Source: Aralia elata
Lineage: Eukaryota; Streptophyta; Magnoliopsida; Apiales; Araliaceae
DNA length: 64,000 bases
Direction: 5' to 3'
Assembly: GCA_034770075.1 (NCBI GenBank)
Contig: JAVJAP010000122.1
Location: 372,001 to 436,000, forward strand
Within the stretch, counting starts at the first letter, position 1. The number at the start of each line of letters is the position of its first letter. Below the pieces are notes generated by a model. That model worked only from the letters and a program-made list of their open reading frames with translations, was not told where the DNA came from and made no database searches. Shown here piece by piece: positions 36,119-46,067 of this stretch. Position numbers and translations under genes: made by a program.

Positions 36119-39100
36119 TCACGCTTCGGCCTCATCATCTGAAGAATATAGAATGGAGGGGTCGAGTTTGTTCAGCTGCATCTTCTCTTTATCCTTAGTT
36201 CGGGCGTCCTGATAGCCCAGGTTGAACTGCTCTGCCACCACATCGATCAGCTCAGCCGAACCGCGATACTCCTGGATAAACATCCGCTTGAGCTCTTCGG
36301 TTGGCAGAGGTGTCGATGCCCTGTATTCGGCGAAACCCTTGGCTACGGCGTCGCGCTCCTCCTCAGCAAGCTTGAACTTTACTTCAACGCTCTCGAGCTT
36401 TTTGGACGCGGAGTGCAACTCGTTCTTCAAGACGTTGCACTCCCCTTTCACCTCATTGCACTCCCGCTGCAGATGATTGCAGTTGTCGGCGAGTGTTGCT
36501 CGGCGTTATTCCCCCTCGATGGCTTCTTCCTTGAGCTTGGCTACCTCAGCCCGAAGCTCCTCCAATTGGACAGAGGTCCTGGCATGCTCCTCATTCTCCT
36601 TCTTCCAACCTGCCATAGAGGATTGGCGCCTCGCCTCTTGCCGGGACGCTTCGACCTCGGACTCCTTCCACTTCGCCTCAGAAAAAGCAATCTAACGACG
36701 AAGCCGACTGGCGGCGGCACAGGCCTGGAAACAAAGACAGAGAACCAATACGTTCACACACATATCTAATATAAGCTCAGAAAGGGAACTAAAAAACACT
36801 TACTCGGCTCATATAGATGACGTGCACATCTGCCAGATCCTGAAGGCTAGAGTCCTCGAACCTATCGTCATCCTCCGGCAAAGCAAAGGCGTCCATGAGA
36901 TCGAAGGGAAAGTCATTTGTACCCACCGGCCACAACGTCGCGGGGCTGGGACTGTCTTGGACATGAATAGGAGATTGTTGTCCAGAAGCCGAGGCGACAT
37001 GTTGTCTTTTGGTCGGAGGTCCCGACGTGGAGTCTTCGCGCTCTTGCCGATGATCAGGAGACTCGGCTTCGCCCATCGGTGGGTCGAGCCGGTGGACCAC
37101 AACCACTGGTGGGTCGGCCAACGGGATCTCAGCGGTAGGAGGTTCGATTCGGAGATCTTCGGTAGGTGGGGGAATGATCGGGAGGACCGGCTGAAGAGTC
37201 TGAGCCACTTTGGGGAGGGCAGTCTTCACAGCGGTCTTCACCAACCTCCTTCGTTTTGTTTGAAGGACATTGGCCCTTTCGGATGAGGGAATGTCAAAGA
37301 TGCTGGTCGGGACGGCTGAAGGTCGGACCATCGGGATGGCGGCTATCGGTATGACCAGGGGCGGAGCGTTTGTAGGATCGGGGAGAAGAACCGTCTCATC
37401 GGCGGGATCGACAGACGAGTGGCCGATATCCAAAATGGAGGACGGCTTAATAAGGAGCACTGTACAAAAACAAAAAATAACTTGATCAGTAAAAGAGAAC
37501 TTAACGCGATACACGCATTTACCCAAAATAGTCAGGACTTACGTTTGTGGTTGTACAACCAGTTCGGGTCGCTCAGGACTTCGAGGCTCCACTCCTTCTT
37601 CGGCAGCTTCTCCAAGAGCTTCCCTAACTCTTGAAGACGACCGTGCGGGATCTCCCCGAGGCCCACGTTATCGTGAGAGGTGTTCGGTTGGCAGAGGTGT
37701 CGATGCCCTGTATTCGGCGAAACCCTTGGCTACGGCGTCGCGCTCCTCCTCAGCAAGCTTGAACTTTACTTCAACGCTCTCGAGCTTTTTGGACGCGGAG
37801 TGCAACTCGTTCTTCAAGACGTTGCACTCCCCTTTCACCTCATTGCACTCCCGCTGCAGATGATTGCAGTTGTCGGCGAGTGTTGCTCGGCGTTATTCCC
37901 CCTCGATGGCTTCTTCCTTGAGCTTGGCTACCTCAGCCCGAAGCTCCTCCAATTGGACAGAGGTCCTGGCATGCTCCTCATTCTCCTTCTTCCAACCTGC
38001 CATAGAGGATTGGCGCCTCGCCTCTTGCCGGGACGCTTCGACCTCGGACTCCTTCCACTTTGCCTCAGAAAAAGCAATCTGACGACGAAGCCGACTGGCG
38101 GCGGCACAGGCCTGGAAACAAAGACAGAGAACCAATACGTTCACACACATATCTAATATAAGCTCAGAAAGGGAACTAAAAAACACTTACTCGGCTCATA
38201 TAGATGACGTGCACATCTGCCAGATCCTGAAGGCTAGAGTCCTCGAACCTATCGTCATCCTCCGGCAAAGCAAAGGCGTCCATGAGATCGAAGGGAAAGT
38301 CATTTGTACCCACCGGCCATAACGTCGCGGGGCTGGGACTGTCTTGGACATGAATAGGAGATTGTTGTCCAGAAGCCGAGGCGACATGTTGTCTTTTGGT
38401 CGGAGGTCCCGACGTGGAGTCTTCGCGCTCTTGCCGATGATCAAGAGACTCGGCTTCGCCCATCGGTGGGTCGAGCCGGTGGACCACAACCACTGGTGGG
38501 TCGGCCAACGGGATCTCAGCGGTAGGAGGTTCGATTCGGAGATCTTCGGTAGGTGGGGGAATGATCGGGAGGACCGGCTGAAGAGTCTGAGCCACTTTGG
38601 GGAGGGCAGTCTTCACAGCGGTCTTCACCAACCTCCTTCGTTTTGTTCGAAGGACATTGGCCCTTTCGGATGAGGGAATGTCAAAGATGCTGGTCGGGAC
38701 GGCTGAAGGTCGGACCATCGGGATGGCGGCTATCGGTATGACCAGGGGCGGAGCGTTTGTAGGATCGGGGAGAAGAACCGTCTCATCGGCGGGATCGACA
38801 GACGAGTGGCCGATATCCAAAATGGAGGACGGCTTAATAAGGAGCACTGTACAAAAACAAAAAATAACTTGATCAGTAAAAGAGAACTTAACGCGATACA
38901 CGCATTTACCCAAAATAGTCAGGACTTACGTTTGTGGTTGTACAACCAGTTCGGGTCGCTCAGGACTTCGAGGCTCCACTCCTTCTTCGGCAGCTTCTCC
39001 AAAAGCTTCCCTAACTCCTGAAGACGACCATGTGGGATCTCCCCGAGGCCCACGTTATCGTGAGAGGACTCGGCCCAGTTAGGAACCTCCCGAAAGCTGG

Positions 39101-39641
39101 GTCCCTTAACGAAAAACCACAACGAGTGCCAACCCTTGTTGCTCGAAGGGGTTTTTATCAGTGGGCGTTTCTCAAGGGTCCTGCTCGACTGCCTGTTGAT
39201 TTGTCGGAACCCAGCTTCCCGAGATCGGCTCATGACAAAGATGGTGAAGAAGTGGTCGATGGTGGGAGCGATGTCGAGCTCATGGCAGAAGGCAACGAAG
39301 GCGATGATGTGGATGTAGGAGTTTGGCACCAACTGGGCAAAGCCGACTCCGATGAAACTCAGGAGAGTAATGATGAAGGCGTGGAGGGGAAGGCGTACCC
39401 CATATTTGAGGACGCTGAGGGACACAGCGGTCCACCCATCGGGACGATGGTACATCCGCTCAGTGTGGAGAGGAGCGCGGATGTCATAGTTAGTAGGAAT
39501 GCAATACAGCTTGCGGATCCCTTCCAAATCTTTTGGCCCGATGGTGGAGATAGTGTTGATGTGGGCATAAGTTCCTTCATCCGAGTATTCCTTGATCATC
39601 ATCTCGACTCGGGCCTGAGAAACAGTCTTTGAACCGGCCAT
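36119..39641 (-). pseudogene. Antisense gene of the gypsy element, Transposase_28-like plus coiled coil
   Basis: Spliced gene opposite to gag-pol. The start is the ATG at 39641 (MAGSKTVSQARVEMM). Exon 1 is 39641-38930 and resembles the 'putative gypsy type transposon' domain (Transposase_28), with GVRLPLHAFIITLLSFIGVG. A GTAAGT donor and ACAG acceptor bound intron 1 (38929-38847). Exon 2 (38846-38191) is Pro-rich and disordered. Intron 2 (38190-38112) is again GTAAGT…CAG. Exon 3 from 38111 encodes an Ala/Glu/Lys coiled coil. Splice phases fit: 712 + 656 bp = 456 codons. The coiled coil meets a TAA near 37893. A 1387-bp tandem duplication then repeats the end of exon 1, exon 2 and exon 3 (37682-36296), and the original C-terminus ends at 36119 (acidic tail). 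The distal copy has an extra TAG near 36692. Antisense genes of this kind are known from Tat-group elements; their role is unknown. Confidence 0.82.
36296..39069. repeat. Tandem duplication, 1387-bp period, two copies
   Basis: Unit 1 is 36296-37682 and unit 2 is 37683-39069. Both start at TTCGGTTGGCAGAGGTGTCG and end at TTATCGTGAGAGG. The copies differ at only about ten positions that I can see (for example C/T at 36939 vs 38326, G/A at 37062 vs 38449). Exon and intron borders of the antisense gene recur exactly 1387 bp apart. Confidence 0.95.
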
Positions 39642-39980
39642 CGGAACAACAGTCACGTTCCCAATTGTGAGATGGGTTGCAGAGAAAATGTGTGCAGAGA
39701 ATGCAAGTGCAGAGAAATCAGCGAAAGTAAGAGAGAGAGAGTGGAGGCTCGAAATGTGGCGGTCTCTTTTTGAAGGAGTAAGGTTTTAATGACCGCCCTT
39801 TGGCTTCCCGCACGTTTCCCCACGTATGGCATAGTGGGTGCTAAAAGGAAGGGAAACGGTAAATACGTGCCAGAGCCGTTTTTGAGCATTTAGGACCGGG
39901 GCTTTCCAGTTAAATGATGGGCCTTGGGTGTTATACTCTTCTAATACAATGGCCCATTGCATCAGAAGACTGGGGGGCAA

Positions 39981-40528
39981 TGTTGGGGGGTGAATTGGCG
40001 AGGTTTAATAAAAGCCCAAATATTATAATTTGGCAAAGCCCAAGTATCTTAACAAACCAATAAACCCAGTAAGTATTGGTTGGTGGGCCTGGGTGATATG
40101 ATGGGGCGGCGCCCCCCCCCCCCCACGTGGGGGTCACTTCTAGTCTGTCAAGAACAATGGGAATGTCAGACTGGTGTTCCCGAGGCTTATGTCTGGAGAA
40201 AATATGGCGTCTATCTCCTTTTAATAAAGTTCAGTATAAGCCCATGACATTGGACGGAAGAAGGGGTCCCGGGTCTCGAGGGATAAGCGTGGCAGGTGTT
40301 TTACTATAAGATACGGGGTTCATTTCATTCAAGAGGTAATCAATATTTTACCGTACTAGAGCAATATACCTCCATTGTTATACACCTTGTTCAGCCTGTA
40401 CTTATTCTCACACCGGAGCTATCCCCCGGCGGCAAAACCACCCGGAACTCTAAATGTATTCTCGTTATTGTGCAGGATTGACGCGCTCTTGGTGATTGAG
40501 GCGCGTGGACTAATTCTTGGCGTTAAAA
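39981..40528 (+). repeat. 3' LTR of Tat-type gypsy element (548 bp)
   Basis: It is preceded by a purine-rich tract (AGACTGGGGGGCAA, 39967-39980). It ends TTAAAA instead of TTAACA, so the terminal CA is mutated. It includes C13 (40112-40124) next to CACGTG. Confidence 0.92.
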
Positions 40529-40533
40529 ATAAT

Positions 40534-43500
40534 GATTTACCCTAAAGTGGATTTGTTATCATCTAGTTTAATTCAAACCTACCATGAATCATGATCACAT
40601 CTTCAGTACCGGTTAAGTACTTAAAGATATTTATCATTGTTATACAGTGATCTTCTCCCAAATATGACTGATCAACATTAGGTCTTGTATATTCATTGCA
40701 TACATGATAGTAACTCATGCGATCTCTTTTTTATTGAGGACAATTTAAAGAGATACACTCCATGGCTCATCATCATGAGACCTTTCTTGGAGTTTGTCAT
40801 ACTAAACGCCTTTAGCATCGAATGAATATACATTCCTTGGGTTAAGCCGAGCATCCTTTTAAATCTATCTATATAGATTTATATCCCCAATTTATAGGAT
40901 CCTCCTTCCAAGTTATTCATGGAGGAATGTTTAGATAATTTTATATTTACTGATTATAGCATTGGCGTGTCATTCCTTGTCAGTAGTATATCAACATATA
41001 ATACTAGGAATGTTACAGTGCTCCCACTAACCCTTTTGCACACACTAGGTTCATTCTCGTTTTTGATAAAATCAAACTCTTTTGATTGTCTCATCAAAAC
41101 GAATGTTCCATCTTTGAGAAGTTTGCTTCAATCCATAAATGGATCATTGTAGCTTACATACATGATTTGCTTTAACCTTTGAAACAAATTCCTTTGGCTG
41201 TATCATACTTACATTCTCCTCAAGTCTTCATTGAGGAAGGGCGCCTCCACGTCCATTTGCCAGATTTAGTAATAATAAGCCGCAATCGCAAGTAAAATCC
41301 AAATGGACTTGAGCATTACCCATTAATAAGGTTTTATCACAGTCAACCCCTTGACTTGATTTTAAACCTTTTAAACAGGTCTGGTCTTATAGGTCTCCAC
41401 CTTGCCATTTGTCTCAATCTTTCTCTTAAAGACCCATATACACCCTCTAGGCACTATGCCTTTCGATGGAGTAACCAAAGTCTATACTTGGTTCTCATTT
41501 ATGGAGTCCATTTCGGATTTTATGGCCATCTGCCATTTCTCTGAGTGTCTACTACTCATAGCCTCATCGTATATAACTGGATCATCATCATCTATGATGC
41601 GTACCTCATCATCATCTATGATGCGTACCTCATTATCATCCTCTATGATGAATTCATACCTTCTAGGTATCTTTGGTACTCTTCCAGATTTACGATTCAG
41701 TTGTTGTATAATAAGTTTATCTACAGGTTCCTCGATTTGCCTCAAAATGCTTTGTGGTTCTTGAACTCCTTCAAGATCTATTATCCTCCCACTAGTTCTT
41801 TCAATGATAAACACCTTTATCCAAGAAGGCAGCGTGTAGGATTATAGTAATAATATCCTAAACCCTTTTTAGGATATCCCACAAATTTGCACTTATCAGA
41901 TTTTGTCCCAAACTTATCTTTTGAAACCTTTTCACATAAGTTGGACAACCCCTTATCTTAACACACTTAAGATTAGGAATTCTCCCTATCTATAACTTTT
42001 ATGGAGTCTTGGGGCCGGATTTTGAGGTTACCTTATTTTGTAGATATGCAACCGTTTCTAGGGCATAACCCCAGATAGATACTGGAATGTCGGTAAAAAA
42101 TTATTATGGACCGCACCATGTCCAACAAGGTACAATTTCTCCTTTTAGATACACTAATCAATTATTGTGTATCATGAAGCGTCGTCCATTATGAGAAAAT
42201 ACCATTTTGAGATGATCTAAAAACTCATTATACAAGTATTTCTTATGAAGCCGTTTCTAGGGCATAACCACAGATAGATATTGGAATATCGGTAAAAAAT
42301 TATTATGGACCGCACTATGTCCAACAAGGTACAATTTCTCCTTTTAGATACACTAATCAATTATTGCGTATCATGAAGCGTCATCCATTATGAGCAAAAT
42401 ACCATTTTGAGATGATCTAGAAACTCATTGTACAAGTATTCCTTCTTCGATCTGATCAAAGAATCTTAATACTTTGTCATTTGTTTCACTTCTGAATTCT
42501 TTGAACCTTTCAAATGATTCAGACTTGTATTTCATCAAATACACATATTCAACTTTTTGAATGATCATCTCCTTTTTTTTTACTAGTTTATTCAATTTGC
42601 AAAATTATTTTTCATATAAGTCAAGTATACAAAGTCCATTAAGTAATCTTCCAGCTTCAAACAAAACATTATCATTATAAATAGAACAATAATTGTTCTT
42701 AAATATAATACCACAACCTTCCTTGTCCAACAACGAAAGTAATAATGTTTCTAAAGAGAACTGGAACATAATAATAACTTATTAACTTAATAGACTTGCC
42801 CGTAGGCAATGCTAAACTATAAGTTTCTACGGCTAATGTAGCAACCATTGCTCCATTCCCACACGTAAGATTACTTACTCTTTGTTTAGCTTTCTACTTC
42901 TACTTGTTCTCTGCATTAGATTGCATACGTGAGAACTATAGCTGGTATCCAATACCCAAGTAGAACCTTGACTTATAAAAAGATTTATTTCAATTATGAA
43001 CAAACTTATATCTGTAACTGAAGCTTCACTAAGCTTCTTCTGGTTAACCTCTGCAAGATGCTCCTTACAGTTTCCTTTCCAGTGTTCAGGCTTATTGCAG
43101 TGGATGCAAACTCTGTTGCTATATGCATCAGTTTTGTTCTTATTATCCTTTATTTTTGCCTTTCCTTATACCTTCTTTGAATTATTCTTCTTTTCAAAAG
43201 ATCATTTGGTCCCTACCAGTAAGACTTGGTCTTTCTTGGTTTTTAACAGTATGACTCTCTACAGTTTTTAACATGTTTAAGCAACTCAGGCAGGCTGACA
43301 TATAGCTTATTCATGTGAAAATTCACAACAAATTGTAAGAAAGAGTTTGAAAGTGATTGCAATATCAAATCTTGGATCAACTCTCCATCCATGACAAAAC
43401 CCAGTTGTCCCAATTGTTCAATCAGATTGATCATTTTAGGACATTTGTTTGTAGCGCCATCAGTCATTCTAGATTGGAAGAGCTCCTTAGATATCTGATA

Positions 43501-43800
43501 TCTAATAGTCCTACTTTCCTCACCATTCAACTCCTTGAAGGTGCAGGAGTATAGTAGGAGCATCCATAGTTTCATGCTGACGCTAAAACTCGTTACTCAT
43601 GGATGTGAACATGATACATTGAGCCAACTGTGCATCATCTTGCCACTTTCTAAAAGTAGCAATCTCTTCCTCAGAGGCATTGTCTGCAACCATTGCAGGG
43701 ATAGGCGTATTAAAGATATAAGATAGCTTTTCAGCCTTGAGAACTATTCTTAGATTCCTTAACCAGTCCGTGTAATTTGGTCCGGTTAATTAGCATCTAA
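40534..43800 (-). pseudogene. Copia copy B gag-pol, right of the gypsy insertion
   Basis: Decayed polyprotein on the - strand. gag lies at about 43800-43000, with an open piece 43575-43243 of UBN2 type (ELLKHVKNCRE at its end) and a zinc knuckle CIHCNKPEHWKGNC at about 43070-43120. Protease/pre-integrase lies at about 42990-42600, integrase at about 42600-41830, an acidic linker is open at 41814-41482 (GRIIDLEGVQEPQS), and reverse transcriptase lies at 41480-40534. The integrase part contains a 199-bp tandem duplication (42052-42447). The linker has an extra DDDEVRII repeat compared with copy A. Stops are frequent. The ORFs on the + strand here (40919-41152, 41356-41764) are shadows. Confidence 0.82.
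42052..42447. repeat. Tandem duplication, 199-bp period, in copia copy B integrase
   Basis: The two units begin CCGTTTCTAGGGCATAACC at 42052 and CCGTTTCTAGGGCATAACC at 42251. They have already diverged by several substitutions, so this event is older than the 1387-bp one. Copy A has only one unit (about 440-620). Confidence 0.9.
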
Positions 43801-44322
43801 TATGCTCTGCAGTGATAGTAAATTAGACATTATAAAATTCTGCAAATGAATTAACAATATTTTAGCATACATTCTTTTTATTAATTATCACAATAAATTA
43901 AGTCTTTATTTAAATTGGTATCTCCCACTATTTTCATCAAACTATATTACCCTCAATATATAGTTCGGTAAATCTAATTAAAGATTTGCTAGTGAGAATA
44001 AGGATTCCATTTCAAATGTATATAGCCTTGTGTGTGCACAACAAACTATATATAAATAAATAGGTAGACAACTATTGTCAATTACATCACTATGTAACTC
44101 CTTGTATTTTGCCTTTTAGATTATAATGGTCAAGTGTGTGCACATCTGAACTAAAATAATCTAAGTTAAGTCCAACCTAGCACTTCCATATATGTGAAGA
44201 GAAAAAGACCACCCTTGTATGTGCACAACAAAGCAGTAATGTTCAATTCCTTAATAAGCATCAAATGTGATAAAACAACATCTTAAATATTTAATACTCG
44301 CCTTGTGTGTGCACAATAAACT

Positions 44323-44517
44323 CATATTAAATATTTAGTACTCTATCGTTTTACCATGTTAGAAGGCGACGTTCGATATTCCAAATATCTTTGAACGCTT
44401 AGGACTTAATATAATTTCTTTGAGGAGTTTGTTATTATTTGTCTCATCTTGTTTAGCGCGCATGCACATATATATATAAAATACGCGTCATATTATTTGG
44501 CATGCGAAACATGTTAG

Positions 44518-44558
<41 letters not shown>

Positions 44559-44834
44559 AGCATGCACATATAGAATACTAACAAACTCATATTAAATATT
44601 TAATATCTATCATTTTACCATGTTATAGACGTTCGATATTTTAAATATCTTTGAACGCTTAGGACTTAATATAATTTCTTTGAGGAGTTTGTTATTATTT
44701 GTCTCATCATGTTTAGCGCTCATGCACATATATATATATATATAATACGCCTAATATTATTTGACATGCGAAGTATGTTGAATAATATATATATATAGAG
44801 AGAGAGAGAGAGAGTAAGCATGCACATATAGAAT
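44323..44834. repeat. Tandem duplication, about 260-bp period, with (AT)n tracts
   Basis: Both units contain TTTGAACGCTTAGGACTTAA (44389 and 44650 regions) and TTTGTCTCATC(T/A)TGTTTAGCG, and end in (AT)n and AAGCATGCACATATAGAATA. The AT tract is about 38 bp in the first copy (44518-44555). The second has a short AT tract followed by (GA)n. Confidence 0.87.
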
Positions 44835-45710
44835 ACTATATTCTACCCGAACTGATTATGAACTTTTATTCTAATTTGGTTCACTAGAACCACCAAGTGA
44901 ACCAAAAGGTCAAACCTAGGGTGCAAAAATTAAATTTAAATATAACTATTACATTTAAACCTGGGCTCCAATACAAAGGGGTCTTCAAGCGCTCCTTTTT
45001 CCTTTGTCTCTAATTCTTCAAAATAATTCTAACTAATCATATTACATGTGAACTATTTACTATAATAGAAACCTTGATCAGCAGTCAAGGGGAAGTACAC
45101 AGGAGGGAGATAGAATTTACATTAAGAAAAATTAGAGAAGACGATGTACGCAGACCCCATTTATAAAACTCATTCATTCAAGCATCCTCTAAAATAATTA
45201 CAATCACACATCGGTCAATAGTCCATGATCAATCCCTATTTATTATCATACATATCTCCATATGCATCAATAAATAATATTCATCTCATGAATAATACAA
45301 TCATTCTATATATGCATTGATATCATTTAATGGGCAATATTAGTTAGTATAAAATTCAATTTCAACTCCAATTAGTTATCATGGAATCCAATTCCAACTC
45401 TAATTAGTTATCATGAAATCCAATTCCAATTAAAATAAACTTCTTTATTTTAATCATATTCCAAATCAAAATAAACTCTTTTATTTTAATTTATCCAATT
45501 TTGAATAAAAAATAAACTCCTTTTATTTTTTTAATCAAATTTCAAATCAAAATAAACTCCTTTATTTTAATTTACAAAAATAAAAAAATAAAATGAGGTC
45601 AACCCTTGATCATAAACCTTTAAAATAAATAATCAAACAAGCCTTTAAGTCAAACTTCAAACCCAGAATTATATAGTTTAAATATTAAACATTCTGATTT
45701 ATAATCAAAA

Positions 45711-45772
45711 GTGATTCTGGTGTAGTGGTAAAGCTTCCAACTTATGGCCAATAGGTCAAGGGTTCAAAACCT
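45711..45772 (+). repeat. tRNA-derived SINE head or degenerate tRNA-like sequence
   Basis: GTGATTCTGGTGTAGTGGTAAAGC looks like a pol III A box (TGTAGTGGTAAAGC), and GGGTTCAAAACC 40 bp further on looks like a B box. I could not fold a complete cloverleaf with an acceptor stem. A SINE head is therefore more likely than a tRNA gene. Confidence 0.5.
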
Positions 45773-45806
45773 TTTAGCTCCAAATTAATTATTTCTTTTT
45801 TAAACG

Positions 45807-45900
45807 TTGACCAGTTAGCGCCACGTCAGCAGTCAACAGTTGACCAGTCAGTGCCACGTTATCATTATCAGTTGACCAGTCAACGGTTGACTGTTGACCA
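45807..45900. promoter_or_regulatory. Cluster of seven TTGAC (W-box core) motifs
   Basis: In about 95 bp there are five TTGAC on the + strand and two on the - strand, mostly as TTGACC. They include the palindrome AGTCAACGGTTGACT. Three CCACGT/CACGT-type cores lie between them. W-boxes bind WRKY factors; the cluster lies about 170-260 bp downstream of the 5' LTR of copia copy B. Function is inferred from motif density only. Confidence 0.5.
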
Positions 45901-46052
45901 ACTTTATTTTATTTTATTTTATTTTTTTAAATTAAAATTTATTTTATTTTAATAAAAAAATAAAATAATTTTATACAAACAGTTATGCCCAATTAAATTG
46001 TTCTAAACACATATCAATGTTTATAAAACAATTAATAATTCGCATAAAGTTT

Positions 46053-46066
46053 GGCTCTTGATACCA
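46053..46066 (-). other. Primer-binding site of copia copy B
   Basis: On the - strand it reads TGGTATCAAGAGCC, matching the usual TGGTATCAGAGC with one extra A. It lies directly beside the 5' LTR. Confidence 0.78.
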
Positions 46067-46067
46067 C

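Larger units (their letters stand above)
29471..40528 (+). mobile_element. Ty3/gypsy retrotransposon of Tat lineage with an antisense gene
   Basis: The LTRs are 29471-30020 and 39981-40528 (550 and 548 bp) and begin TGTTGGGG. The first ends TTAACA and the second TTAAAA. The 5-bp target duplication is GTAAC on the left (29466-29470) and ATAAT on the right (40529-40533), which differ by one G-to-A and one C-to-T change. Copy A shows the uninterrupted target sequence. gag-pol lies on the + strand. A second ribonuclease H of RVT_3 type follows the usual one, a mark of the Tat group. A spliced gene lies on the opposite strand between pol and the 3' LTR. The GC content is far above the surrounding DNA. 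The LTRs differ at few positions, so it is the youngest layer of this nest. Confidence 0.93.
43801..46067. other. 5' leader region of copia copy B, no gene
   Basis: About 2.2 kb between gag and the 5' LTR. It contains a 260-bp tandem duplication, AT and GA microsatellites, repeated AAAATAAACTCCTTTATTTTAA blocks (45440-45580), a tRNA-like SINE fragment and a cluster of TTGAC motifs. No supported reading frame. Confidence 0.6.

Noticed and set aside
36822..37286. 154-codon + strand ORF and its repeat at 38344-38673
   Set aside because: Opposite strand of antisense exon 2; it recurs only because of the 1387-bp duplication.
39030..39632. 200-codon + strand ORF opposite exon 1 of the antisense gene
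   Set aside because: The - strand has splice signals, correct phases and domain similarity. The + frame has none and is GC-driven.
45711..45772. Functional tRNA gene
   Set aside because: Internal promoter boxes are present but no acceptor or anticodon stem can be closed by eye.
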